Below are positions 1-7,549 of a DNA stretch of 64,000 nucleotides, piece by piece. The stretch comes from Zoogloeaceae bacterium G21618-S1. Lineage in GTDB: Bacteria; Pseudomonadota; Gammaproteobacteria; Burkholderiales; Rhodocyclaceae. The stretch is from contig JAPWHF010000008.1 of assembly GCA_027214125.1 (NCBI GenBank), forward strand, positions 1-64,000. Direction: 5' to 3'. Under the pieces are notes generated by a model. It did no database searches, was not told where the DNA came from, and saw only the letters and a program-made list of their open reading frames with translations. Made by a program: the position numbers and the translations under genes. Each line of letters opens with the position of its first letter. Position 1 is the stretch's first letter.

Positions 1-594
1 GGCAAGAAGGTCGGCGCCGACAAGGCCGGCGTGATCGTCACCGATCGCGGCTTCATCCCGGTCGATGCCCAGATGCGCACCAACGTGCCGCACATCTTCG
101 CCATCGGCGACGTCGTCGGACAGCCCATGCTCGCTCACAAGGCCGTGCATGAAGCCCACGTGGCCGCAGAAGTCGCCGCCGGCGAAAAGTCTGCCTTCGA
201 CGCCACCGTCATTCCGGGCGTGGCCTACACGCATCCCGAAGTGGCCTGGGTCGGCTATACCGAGGCGCAAGCCAAGGCCGAAGGCAAGAAGGTCGAAACC
301 GCCAAGTTCCCCTGGGCGGCATCGGGCCGGGCCATCGCCAACGGCGCCGACTACGGCTTCACCAAGCTGATCTTCGACGCCGACACGCATCGGGTCATCG
401 GCGGCACCATCGTCGGCCCCTCGGCGGGCGACATGATCGGCGAGGTCTGCCTGGCCATCGAGATGGGCGCGGATGCGGTGGATATCGGCAAGACCATCCA
501 CCCCCACCCGACCCTGGGTGAGACGGTGGGCATGGCCGCCGAGGTGGCGCATGGCAGTTGCACCGACGTGCCGGCGGCGCGGAAGAAGAAGTAA
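1..594 (+). CDS. lpdA: Dihydrolipoyl dehydrogenase (E3), C-terminal part, cut by window edge
   Basis: The reading frame is open from base 1 and gives the last 197 residues of an FAD/NAD disulfide oxidoreductase; the redox-active cysteines and N-terminal FAD fold lie outside the window. Visible are the second FAD-contact motif (HIFAIGDVVGQPMLAHKA, about residues 31-48 of the fragment) and the dimerisation domain ending in HPHPTLGE, whose His and Glu form the active-site base dyad of the family. E3 reoxidises the lipoyl arm of pyruvate or 2-oxoglutarate dehydrogenase with NAD+. It ends at TAA followed by a strong terminator, so it is the last gene of its operon. An E2 relic lies 5.4 kb downstream. 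Confidence 0.93.
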   Translation, partial: GKKVGADKAGVIVTDRGFIPVDAQMRTNVPHIFAIGDVVGQPMLAHKAVHEAHVAAEVAAGEKSAFDATVIPGVAYTHPEVAWVGYTEAQAKAEGKKVETAKFPWAASGRAIANGADYGFTKLIFDADTHRVIGGTIVGPSAGDMIGEVCLAIEMGADAVDIGKTIHPHPTLGETVGMAAEVAHGSCTDVPAARKKK

Positions 595-628
595 GCAACA
601 ACGGAACCGCCTCAACCGGGGCGGCACC

Positions 629-666
629 AAAGAGAAACGGCGACCTGCGGGTCGCCGTTTCTCTTT
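629..666 (+). terminator. Rho-independent terminator after lpdA
   Basis: A perfect 17-bp stem (629-645 with 650-666) around the loop TGCG, ending in TTTCTCTTTC, starts 35 bases after the lpdA stop. It has the classic GC core with an A-rich left and T-rich right flank. Confidence 0.9.
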
Positions 667-763
667 CATCGGACAGCTTTTCGCCACATGGAAATCACGG
701 CACTTGAACGCCACGAGACCGACCGTGTATAGTCATTCGTCATTTCCTAAGACCACCCAGGCC

Positions 764-1186
764 ATGTCGAATTTCTACAAATACTTCAAAGAAAACATGA
801 ACAGCCTTGATCTGCCGGCGCCCGAGTCGCTGTTTGGAACGCTACAGCTCACCTTGGCAAATGCCACAGTATTGATGACCCAGATAGACAAATTCGGAAC
901 GCGCGTGACCCTCGGCGAACTCGGCGCAGCGACAAAACTGGAGGGCCTGGGCGTCGCTGCGGCATGCACTGCTGCATTTTATGTCGGCGCGGTCATCGGG
1001 AGCATCGCCGTCGCGACGGGCCGCACGCTCTCCGGGGGCACATCAATCACAGATGTCTTGCTCAGCGCCAATCAGAATGGACTTTACAGACCATGGCTCA
1101 CCGAAACGCTACAGCGGTACCCAGGCATCTATAAGGCCAATGTGGCGAATATAAGCGCCTATCGGTTTCACGCGGCGCTCGCATGA
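764..1186 (+). CDS. Hypothetical 140-residue protein with one hydrophobic segment
   Basis: The ATG at 764 begins MSNFYKYFKENMNSLDLP; the frame is open further upstream but that stretch crosses the lpdA terminator, so it is not coding. The protein has a polar N-terminus, a helix-rich middle and a hydrophobic segment around residues 63-85 (AAACTAAFYVGAVIGSIAVA), then a soluble tail. No known domain is recognised. Its stop overlaps the ATG of the next small gene (ATGA), so the two are co-translated. The base composition looks less GC-rich than its neighbours, compatible with acquired DNA. Neighbouring genes on the other strand encode a probable effector pair, so an antagonism or surface role is possible but unproven. 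Confidence 0.6.
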   Translation: MSNFYKYFKENMNSLDLPAPESLFGTLQLTLANATVLMTQIDKFGTRVTLGELGAATKLEGLGVAAACTAAFYVGAVIGSIAVATGRTLSGGTSITDVLLSANQNGLYRPWLTETLQRYPGIYKANVANISAYRFHAALA

Positions 1187-1359
1187 AAGACTCCATCACC
1201 CTCCTCCTCACCGCGCTTGTTGCCGCAACGATTGCGTGGGCCTTCTGGTTTTTTGCCGGCCCCAATGGCTTTGATGCGATCATGCTGGCCGCACTCATCT
1301 ATCTTGCAATTGACAACTTCCGGCTGCGAAAAAGCCTGCGCTCCAAGCAGTCCGACTGA
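1183..1359 (+). CDS. Small two-helix membrane protein, 58 residues
   Basis: The ATG at 1183 overlaps the stop of the preceding gene (ATGA), which strongly favours translation coupling. The product begins MKDSITLLLTALVAATIAW and consists of two predicted membrane segments (about residues 5-25 and 29-45) followed by a basic tail (RLRKSLRSKQSD). No family is recognised. Translational overlap and tandem arrangement suggest it works with the 140-residue protein, perhaps as membrane partner or protective factor; this is inference only. Confidence 0.55.
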   Translation: MKDSITLLLTALVAATIAWAFWFFAGPNGFDAIMLAALIYLAIDNFRLRKSLRSKQSD

Positions 1360-1472
1360 GCCTGATGCGCGCAGGTGCAATAGTCGAAGGGCATTGCACT
1401 ACACCCCTGTATATCTGCGCAAACCGGCAGCTTAGCAGTCGAACCACGAATTGCTGTACGGCGGCGAAACGA

Positions 1473-1940
1473 TCAATTCACCGCGCCGGAGACACTGCCC
1501 CCCACCCGCAAGACAACATATTCTGGTTGCATCATCACGACGGTTGGCGCGGACAGTGAGCATTCAAGCACGCTCACTTCACTGATAGTCAGAAGGATGA
1601 AAGCGTCACCACTGCGAGTGCGCACCTCGATCTTCTGTATCTGACGATACACGTCCGTTTCGGGCATACCGGGGCCCGAGAATCGCCCGATACGCTGTGA
1701 ATCAAGCAGCGTTGTCCTCAGATGATATGGCGTTGTTCTGTCGCGATATATGGACGTCGCATCCGCCACACGACGGGTGTTGACCAGCTCGACCAGAGCG
1801 ATCTGGGTGGCATAGTTCTCCGGCCCGTAGCAGGGCGGCGCTTCTTCTGTGGCAGACGCGCTGCTCACCTGGACGGACAGACCAAGCGTCGCAATGCACA
1901 GCAGCGCGCGTCTGAGAGACGGGCTTGTGGTTTTATTCAA
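1473..1940 (-). CDS. Secreted hypothetical protein, candidate immunity partner of the Tlde1-type gene
   Basis: The product carries a clear Sec signal peptide (basic SLRRALL, hydrophobic core, cleavage near SSASA) and a mature domain of about 125 residues with two cysteines (PPCYG near the mature start, LECSL near the end). No family is recognised. The frame is open to 1973; only TTG starts are available, and the one at 1940 gives a normal short signal-peptide n-region and overlaps the stop of the upstream gene by 8 bases. Immediate downstream position after a periplasm-acting Tlde1-like enzyme, plus export to the periplasm, is the typical arrangement of a cognate immunity protein; the role is inferred from this context. 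Confidence 0.6.
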   Translation of the reverse strand: MNKTTSPSLRRALLCIATLGLSVQVSSASATEEAPPCYGPENYATQIALVELVNTRRVADATSIYRDRTTPYHLRTTLLDSQRIGRFSGPGMPETDVYRQIQKIEVRTRSGDAFILLTISEVSVLECSLSAPTVVMMQPEYVVLRVGGSVSGAVN

Positions 1941-2298
1941 CGACTTCAAGATCGTGATCCCCCGAGGTGACAATCATGCTGCGGATACTGTACGGCATGA
2001 TGATGCAGCCTTCCGAGGCCGTGCCGGGATGTTTGGTGCTGTCACCATGAATACGAAACGCGCTCCGTCCGAACGTATTCGTTCCAGCCTTGGGGGTCAG
2101 CGTGATCGTTAGAGGGCCTTTGCTGTTGGTGTACCCGCCAATCCGCCACGCGCCGCGAGGAATAGGGCCCATGTTCTTGAGGTTCTGAGAGGCAGGCCGA
2201 TTCTTGTGAGCCCCCATGCCGGCATAGCCGATAGCGCCCGGCACGGCTGTGCCATTGCGCGAGAGCGCTCCCGAGGATTGATCGTACGTCCAGGTCAT
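1933..2298 (-). CDS. Tlde1/DUF2778-type L,D-transpeptidase-like protein, candidate T6SS effector
   Basis: The 121-residue product matches the Tlde1 (DUF2778) layout: N-terminal TYDQSSGALSRNG, the YAGMGAHKN and GPIPRGAWRIG motifs, then the catalytic block RIHGD ... SEGCIIM (about residues 83-102), supplying the His and Cys of an L,D-transpeptidase-type active site. It has no signal peptide although its substrate, peptidoglycan, is periplasmic, as in Salmonella Tlde1, which is delivered by type VI secretion and cuts or exchanges peptide stems. The gene following in the same direction encodes an exported protein, suggesting an effector-immunity pair. No T6SS structural gene, VgrG or PAAR is in the window, so delivery route is unknown. 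Confidence 0.72.
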   Translation of the reverse strand: MTWTYDQSSGALSRNGTAVPGAIGYAGMGAHKNRPASQNLKNMGPIPRGAWRIGGYTNSKGPLTITLTPKAGTNTFGRSAFRIHGDSTKHPGTASEGCIIMPYSIRSMIVTSGDHDLEVVE

Positions 2299-2502
2299 GG
2301 CGAATTCGACTATTTATGGATTTGGCATTTTTTCACATCAAGACACATGGAGCAACCCGACCGCATATACCGGAGAAGCGAAGCATCTTCCGGCCTATGT
2401 GGCGGCCTGGAGCAAAACCGGCGGATGACGCTGCGCTTATCCGCCCTACGTGGCCGTCGGTGTAAACTCGGATCTTCGCCCGACACCGCCGAGACTCCCG
2501 AC

Positions 2503-3918
2503 ATGCGCAAACGCGACACCACGCTCTCTACCGACCAGAAAGCCCTCGCCATCAACCTCGACAAGCTCAAGTACGGCTCCATCGTGGAGATCGGGGCGGG
2601 TCAGGAGGTGGCGCGGCGGTTTTTCTCGGTGGGCGCGGCGGCGGGGACGATTGCCAAGACCATGTCGGCTTACGACATGGCGGTGAGCGATGACATTTAC
2701 GGCCACGTGGATCGCTATGTGAGCCGCGCGCGGCTGCTGCAGATGCTGGACAAGGAGTTCAGCCAGGTGGTGGCGCGGCTGGCGCATGTACGGGCCAAGA
2801 ACACCACCTTTTTTGCCTACGCGGCCACAGTGACGGCGCGCAGCTTCAAGCAGGCGAACGAGTGTCACGGTTGGGTGGGTGTGCGTTTGCAGTTGCATCC
2901 GGGCGCCGAGCCGAGCGATGTGGTGATGCATGTGCGCATGCTCGACGATGACAACGCGTTGCAGGCCGAGGCGCTGGGCATTCTGGGTGTGAACCTGATC
3001 CACGGCGCGTTCAATCACTATCAGAACCCCGAGTGGGTGGTCGAGGCGCTGGGCGACGGACTGGGCTCGGAGCGCATCGAGGTGGACGTCATCCACTTCT
3101 CCGGCCCCTATTTCGAGGAGGTCGAAAACCGCCTCATGAACCTGCACCTGATCCGCAGCTGGCTGACCCGCGCGGTGGTGTTCAACCCGGCCGGCGAGGT
3201 GGTGGTGCCGGGCGAGCTGCTGTATCGCAAGCCGGTGATGGTGATGCGCGGCAGCTTCAAGCCTTTGACGCTGGTGAACGTGGACATGATGCACGCCGGC
3301 CAGAAACGCTTCGGCCAGCTCGGCGCAGTCGACGAGAAAGAGGTGGTGTCACTGGCCGAGATCACCATGAACTCGCTGGCCTCGGGTGACAACGTGGACG
3401 GCGCGGACTTCCTCGCCCGAATCGATTTGCTGGCCTCGCAGGGCTACACGGTGATGATCTCCGACTACCTGCGCTTCTTCCGCCTGCGAGCCTACCTGCG
3501 CCGCTACACGCAAAAGCCGATCGGCATCGTGCTGTCGGTGCGCGACTTCAGCTTTCTGTTTGACGAGAAGTACTACGAAGGCATGGAGGGCGGCATTCTC
3601 GAGGCCTTCGGCAAGCTCTTCCCCGACAACACGCATGTGTATGTCTACCCCTCGCGCCCGCGCGGCGGCGAGGCGACCGATCTGGTGACGCTCGACAATG
3701 TCGTGGTGCCGGCCAATCTGCGCCACCTGCTCGCCCACCTGAAAGAAAACGACAAGCTGCTGGCGATCGAACCTCATGACGAAAGCCATCTGCACATTGA
3801 TGTGGCCGAGGTGCTCGCCGGGCTGCGCAGCGGCCGGGGTGAGTGGGAAGGCGACGTCCCTGAGACGGTGGCACAACGCATCATCGACGGACGCCTGCTG
3901 GGCTTCGATACCGAGTAA
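2503..3918 (+). CDS. Conserved protein of unknown function, 471 residues
   Basis: The ATG at 2503 (MRKRDTTLSTDQKALAIN) is preferred over longer in-frame starts because the family sequence begins there. Characteristic stretches are EIGAGQEVARRFFSVGAAAG and AYDMAVSDDIYG near the N-terminus. I recall this family as widely conserved and inconsistently annotated (for example as nicotinate-nucleotide adenylyltransferase or TonB-dependent receptor); the sequence shows neither an NadD HxGH motif nor a signal peptide or beta-barrel features, so I would not adopt either name. It looks cytosolic, acidic and single-copy, stands alone between the Tlde1 pair and a convergent Lrp gene, and ends at a hairpin. 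Function unknown. Confidence 0.8.
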   Translation: MRKRDTTLSTDQKALAINLDKLKYGSIVEIGAGQEVARRFFSVGAAAGTIAKTMSAYDMAVSDDIYGHVDRYVSRARLLQMLDKEFSQVVARLAHVRAKNTTFFAYAATVTARSFKQANECHGWVGVRLQLHPGAEPSDVVMHVRMLDDDNALQAEALGILGVNLIHGAFNHYQNPEWVVEALGDGLGSERIEVDVIHFSGPYFEEVENRLMNLHLIRSWLTRAVVFNPAGEVVVPGELLYRKPVMVMRGSFKPLTLVNVDMMHAGQKRFGQLGAVDEKEVVSLAEITMNSLASGDNVDGADFLARIDLLASQGYTVMISDYLRFFRLRAYLRRYTQKPIGIVLSVRDFSFLFDEKYYEGMEGGILEAFGKLFPDNTHVYVYPSRPRGGEATDLVTLDNVVVPANLRHLLAHLKENDKLLAIEPHDESHLHIDVAEVLAGLRSGRGEWEGDVPETVAQRIIDGRLLGFDTE

Positions 3919-3942
3919 AGCGCCCGCCGCGAATTCACCCAG

Positions 3943-3963
3943 CCGCCCCGGACGCCGGGGCGG
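3943..3963 (+). terminator. Probable terminator hairpin
   Basis: A 9-bp all-GC stem (3943-3951 with 3955-3963, loop ACG) sits 24 bases after the stop of the unknown gene and is followed by AAGCTTTAAA, a weak T run. It lies between convergent genes and may serve both. Confidence 0.55.
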
Positions 3964-3993
3964 AAGCTTTAAACCGCCGCCCTCGCCCGAAGC

Positions 3994-4455
3994 TCAGTTG
4001 GGCGGGATCGGAATACTGCGCGAGCGCTTGATCGACTTGAGCGAGAAGCTCGAATAGATCTCCTTCACCCCCGGCAAGGAGCGCAGCACGTTGCGGGCGA
4101 ATTCACCAAAGGCCTCCAGATCGGTGGCCACAACCTCAAGCATGAAGTCGTAACGCCCCGACACATTGTGGCAGGCCACCACTTGCGGAATGCCCTGCAC
4201 CGCGACCTCGAAAGAGTCGCCTAGATCGAGGCGATGGTTCTCGAGCATCACGTTCACGAACGCGGTGACGTCGTAGCCCAACTGGCGCGGATCGAGCTCG
4301 GCGTGATAGCCGCGGATGAAGCCCGCCTCTTCCAGCGCCTTAACCCGTCGCCAGCACGGCGACGAGGTGAGCGACACGCGCTCGGACAACTCGGCGACCG
4401 TCACCCGCGCATCGTCCTGCAAGGTACTGAGGATTTTCTTGTCGACCTTATCCAT
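3994..4455 (-). CDS. Lrp/AsnC family regulator, likely of methionine catabolism
   Basis: A 153-residue Lrp-type protein: N-terminal winged helix-turn-helix (DKKILSTLQDDARVTVAELS, SPCWRRVKALEEAGFI) followed by the RAM ligand domain (VACHNVSGRYDFMLEV, LPGVKEIYSSFSLKSIK). The ATG at 4455 (MDKVDKK) is the standard family start; the frame extends to 4485. The gene is divergent from methionine gamma-lyase with a 148-bp spacer. In Pseudomonas putida an Lrp-family protein (MdeR) divergently controls the mdeA gamma-lyase gene, so the same role with methionine or a related amino acid as effector is likely here. Confidence 0.9.
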   Translation of the reverse strand: MDKVDKKILSTLQDDARVTVAELSERVSLTSSPCWRRVKALEEAGFIRGYHAELDPRQLGYDVTAFVNVMLENHRLDLGDSFEVAVQGIPQVVACHNVSGRYDFMLEVVATDLEAFGEFARNVLRSLPGVKEIYSSFSLKSIKRSRSIPIPPN

Positions 4456-4603
4456 GGGCAAATTCATCCAATTAATTTGAAACATCTTTGTATTTCATGC
4501 TCACATGAGATCACATCGCGCACGATTACAGCAATTATTGAAAGCGGGGTATCGATAAAGTGGACCCATGGCCACCCGGCCTTCCAACCCGCAAGGAAGC
4601 CCA

Positions 4604-5815
4604 ATGTCGAACGCGTCCCGCCCCCAAGGTTTTGCCACCCGCGCCATCCACCATGGCTACGACCCGCGTGATCATCATGGCGCCCTGGTGCCACCGGTGT
4701 ACCAGACCTCGACTTTTGCTTTCGAGAGCGCCGAGTACGGCGCCGCGTGTTTTGCCGGCGAGGAAAAAGGCCATTTCTACACCCGCATCTCCAACCCCAC
4801 ACTCGCCTTGCTTGAACAACGCATGGCCACACTGGAAGGCGCGGACGCCGCGGTGGCTTTCGGCTCCGGCATGGGTGCGATCACCGCCACCTGCTGGACG
4901 CTGCTACAGCCGGGCGACGAGCTGATCACCGACACCACGCTGTACGGCTGCACCCACGCCTTCTTCATGCACGCGCTGCAGCGCTTTGGCATCAAGGTCA
5001 CGCGCATCGACATGACCGATCCGCAGGCGCTGGCTGACACCATTTCAACGCAGACCCGCATGGTGTATTTCGAGTCACCCTCCAACCCCAACATGCGCCT
5101 GATCGACATCGCCGCCTGCAGCGAGATCGCGCGCCGCTACGACGCGCTGGTGGTGGTCGACAACACCTACTGCACGCCCTATCTGCAGCAGCCGATGTCG
5201 CTCGGCGCCGACGTGGTGGTGCACTCGGCCACCAAATACCTCAACGGCCACGGTGACGTAACCGCCGGCATCGCGGTGTCCAATACTGAACTGGCCAGCC
5301 GAATTCGCCTGGAGGGCCTCAAGGACATGACCGGCGCGGTGCTGTCGCCCAACGACGCCAACCTGATCCTGCGCGGCCTCAAGACGCTCGCGCTGCGCAT
5401 GGATCGCCACTGCCAGAACGCCGAGGCCATTGCCCGCCATCTGGCGGCGCATCCGGCGATAGCTCAGGTGTTCTTTCCGGGGCTGGAATCCGACCCCTTC
5501 CACGCACTCGCCGGCCGGCAGATGAAGCAATTCGGCGGCATGGTGGCCTTTGAACTCAAGGGCGGGCTCGACGCCGGCCGACGCTTCATGAATGGTCTCG
5601 AACTGGTGACGCGTGCCGTCAGCCTTGGCGACGCCGAAAGTTTGGCCCAGCACCCAGCCAGCATGACGCACTCGACCTATACCCCGGAAGAGCGCGCCGC
5701 CGCCGGCATCCCCGAGGGGCTGGTGCGTCTGTCGGCGGGCCTGGAAGACATCGACGACCTGCTGTCCGACATTGATACCGCGCTCACCGTGGCGTCGATG
5801 CGTATCGCCGCCTGA
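4604..5815 (+). CDS. mdeA: L-methionine gamma-lyase
   Basis: A 403-residue Cys/Met-metabolism PLP enzyme of fold type I, usual length 398. The schiff-base lysine falls at K211 (SATKYLNGHGD) and the gamma-lyase-specific cysteine at C116 (LYGCTHAFF), both at the positions known from P. putida MGL; cystathionine synthases and lyases lack that cysteine, which makes the assignment specific. It splits methionine into methanethiol, 2-oxobutyrate and ammonia in the cytosol. The ATG at 4604 is chosen because AAGGAAG lies 7 bases upstream; an in-frame ATG at 4568 has none. The 2-oxobutyrate produced would need a 2-oxoacid dehydrogenase, and an E2 relic lies immediately downstream. Confidence 0.93.
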   Translation: MSNASRPQGFATRAIHHGYDPRDHHGALVPPVYQTSTFAFESAEYGAACFAGEEKGHFYTRISNPTLALLEQRMATLEGADAAVAFGSGMGAITATCWTLLQPGDELITDTTLYGCTHAFFMHALQRFGIKVTRIDMTDPQALADTISTQTRMVYFESPSNPNMRLIDIAACSEIARRYDALVVVDNTYCTPYLQQPMSLGADVVVHSATKYLNGHGDVTAGIAVSNTELASRIRLEGLKDMTGAVLSPNDANLILRGLKTLALRMDRHCQNAEAIARHLAAHPAIAQVFFPGLESDPFHALAGRQMKQFGGMVAFELKGGLDAGRRFMNGLELVTRAVSLGDAESLAQHPASMTHSTYTPEERAAAGIPEGLVRLSAGLEDIDDLLSDIDTALTVASMRIAA

Positions 5816-5827
5816 ACGACAAGACGC

Positions 5828-5995
5828 TCAGGCCAGGTCGATCGGCAGTGCCGTTGTGTACTTGACCTGCTTGAGCGTCATGCTCGACCGGAGAGTCGGC
5901 ACATGCAGAGTGTGCGCCCGGCGATTGACGATAGAACTTTGTAGCGCTTTCAGATCGGGGGCGACCAGCGTCACCTTGGTGAGTGCGCATGAGCC
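5828..5995 (-). pseudogene. Relic of an Lrp/AsnC regulator (C-terminal third)
   Basis: Reading the minus strand from 5995 gives a continuous 55-codon tail, with VAPDLKALQSSIVNR, LRSSMTLKQVKY and TTALPIDLA before TGA at 5830-5828. This is the last strand-helix-strand of an Lrp RAM domain; the typical family ending is RSSFALKQVKYTTALPL. The helix-turn-helix and the first half of the RAM domain are missing, and the usual LPGV turn is degraded to HVPT. Homology stops at about 5995, exactly where the E2 relic begins on the other strand. It cannot make a functional regulator. Confidence 0.75.
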
Positions 5996-6334
5996 GCATC
6001 CACAAGCTCTCCGGCCAGAACCTGCATCACAGCCGGGTGATGATTCCCCACGGCACGAACTTCGACGAGGCAGACATCACCGACATGGAGGCCTTCCAAC
6101 AACGGGTCAATGCCGAGCAAGGCGAGGGTGGCGCCAACGGGACGATGCTGGCCTCATCATCAAGGCGCCCGAAGTCGCCATCCTCAGCGTGACGCGTACC
6201 AGCATGAAACCGGTGTGGAATGACAGCCGCGGTGCTTGTCATTGGATCACCGCGTGGGGGGCGGCGCAGCGGCAGCGCGCTTTCTGGTGCATCGGTCCGC
6301 GCCGCTCGCAGACTTTCGGCAAACCATGCTGTAG
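5989..6334 (+). pseudogene. Relic of 2-oxoacid dehydrogenase E2 (dihydrolipoyl acyltransferase), aceF-like
   Basis: Three reading frames in succession encode pieces of an E2 catalytic domain. Frame 1 (5992-about 6160) gives SRIHKLSGQNLHHSRVMIPH and NFDEADITDMEAF. Frame 2 (about 6150-6222) gives APEVAILSVTRTSMKPVW. Frame 3 (6227-6334) gives LSLDHRVGGGAAAARFLVH ending DFRQTML-stop, including the DHR catalytic motif. Comparison with AceF from memory indicates roughly 90 residues lost between the first two pieces and a frameshift before the third; the lipoyl and E1/E3-binding domains are absent. The gene is clearly dead. It sits behind methionine gamma-lyase, whose product 2-oxobutyrate is a substrate for such complexes. 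Confidence 0.85.
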
Positions 6335-6368
6335 ACACGAACGAAGCACCACGCGCCACAAAGACAAA

Positions 6369-6386
6369 CCCCCGACGAATCGGGGG
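6369..6386 (-). terminator. Terminator of the PEP-CTERM gene
   Basis: A 7-bp stem CCCCCGA/TCGGGGG with loop CGAA lies about 35 bases beyond the minus-strand stop at 6420 and is followed on that strand by TTTGTCTTTG. Confidence 0.7.
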
Positions 6387-6419
6387 CCTGTCAGTTCTCC
6401 AGTCATTTCAGTGATGAAA

Positions 6420-7259
6420 TCAGACGCGAACCTTGCGCCGGGACAGCCCCACGCCCAAAAGACCGAGGCCCAGCAGTGCGAGCACCGTCGGCTCCGGCAC
6501 CGTCGTCAGCGGATTGGCGGAGATCGTGAAGCCGAAGGCCAGCGTCGTTGACTGGTTCTCGGCTGTGGTAAAGCCGAGACAGCCATTTCCTTGACCCGCT
6601 GCACTACACACGCCGTTGTCCAATATCGACAATACGCCGCCCGTGGTCGGGAAAATATTGACGAAGTAAGTCAGCAACCCATCGCCGTCGCCAGCGTCGT
6701 ACATGAAGGACTGGTTGAGCAGACCGCTGGTAAGCACAAAGATGTCGTTACACGGCGTCGGGCTGCCGGCAACAACACACGTCCCTGCGGTATTGGGCGT
6801 TTCTGCGAAGGCGATGTCGAAATTGACCACTTGATCCGGCAGCGCGCCGCCAAGCGGCACCGTCGGCGTCAGTGTCACGGCATTGCGCAACGTGGCCGAC
6901 GTCAATGTGTTGCCTGTGATCGGGTTGTTGTTGTGGGTCAGTGAAGTGCTGAAACCCAGATACGGCGCTGCGGCCGGCGGCGCACCGCCGATGAAGGTAT
7001 CGACCGAACCACCGAGGAGGCTCGGATTGTTGATGACCAATGAACTCTGGCCGGAGCCAGTGGAAGTGCCCCACGACAGGGACGAAACTCCGGGTACGGG
7101 ATAGTTGGTTGTCGCGCCACCGATAACCGACTGCGTAAACCCCGAAAGAATGTCGTAGCCCCAAGTGGTGACTGCGGCCTGGGCACTTCCTGCGATCAGA
7201 AGGCCCGGAACCAACAGGGCGCCAACCAAGGTACGGCGGGAGAATGGAGTCTTTAACAT
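6420..7259 (-). CDS. PEP-CTERM sorting-domain surface protein, THxN type
   Basis: A 279-residue exported protein: Sec signal peptide (residues 1-28, ending SAQA), a beta-rich Gly/Thr/Asn/Ser-rich body, and a C-terminal PEP-CTERM signal with PEP (VPEPTVLAL), hydrophobic helix LLGLGLLGVGL and basic tail SRRKVRV. The motif LTHNNNPI near the middle fits the THxN subgroup. Such proteins are cut by exosortase (EpsH/XrtA) and sent to the extracellular matrix in exopolysaccharide-producing Gram-negatives. Two cysteine pairs in the second half may form disulfides. The start is supported by AGGAGG 9 bases upstream. No exosortase is in the window; it is transcribed alone with its own promoter and terminator. 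Confidence 0.88.
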   Translation of the reverse strand: MLKTPFSRRTLVGALLVPGLLIAGSAQAAVTTWGYDILSGFTQSVIGGATTNYPVPGVSSLSWGTSTGSGQSSLVINNPSLLGGSVDTFIGGAPPAAAPYLGFSTSLTHNNNPITGNTLTSATLRNAVTLTPTVPLGGALPDQVVNFDIAFAETPNTAGTCVVAGSPTPCNDIFVLTSGLLNQSFMYDAGDGDGLLTYFVNIFPTTGGVLSILDNGVCSAAGQGNGCLGFTTAENQSTTLAFGFTISANPLTTVPEPTVLALLGLGLLGVGLSRRKVRV

Positions 7260-7333
7260 GACGTTCCTCCTAGGCTGAAAACGGTTGATTCACCGTCAGC
7301 AAAAAGACACGCATAACCCGTACCAAAACAAAA

Positions 7334-7362
7334 TTATTACAAAATATCAAAGACTTATCCAA
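7334..7362 (-). promoter_or_regulatory. Probable sigma-70 promoter of the PEP-CTERM gene
   Basis: On the minus strand TTGGAT (7362-7357) and TAATAA (7339-7334) are separated by 17 bases, placing transcription start near 7327 and leaving a leader of about 67 bases. The surroundings are markedly AT-rich. Confidence 0.5.
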
Positions 7363-7388
7363 TCTCCATCAGTTCAAGCCTGGAGATT
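7361..7388. repeat. Inverted repeat next to the PEP-CTERM promoter
   Basis: AATCTCCA (7361-7368) and TGGAGATT (7381-7388) form a perfect 8-bp inverted repeat with a 12-base spacer that touches the -35 element, a position suited to a dimeric regulator. The rest of the 7260-7549 spacer holds the promoter and, at 7509-7522, a weak CTGCC/GGCAG hairpin beyond the Lrp gene; I see no gene in it. Confidence 0.45.
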
Positions 7389-7549
7389 AGTAAAATTTTC
7401 TGACACTCGAACGCGCGCCAGCCATGGCAAGTTCAGGCGAGACGCCCGACATACTTCCCGACCTCAACAACGCCCTGGCTGACGAACCGGCGGCACGCCC
7501 ACGCCCGTCTGCCAACAGGCAGGCAATCGGCTACCGGGTGTGATGTGTG

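Noticed and set aside
473-763. N-terminal extension of the 140-residue protein back into lpdA
   Set aside because: It would cross the lpdA stop and the 17-bp terminator stem; the ATG at 764 is the sensible start.
5784-6551. Open frames of 73 and 259 codons across the relic region
   Set aside because: Their translations are mostly nonsense; only short pieces match Lrp or E2, in changing frames, so this is pseudogene DNA.
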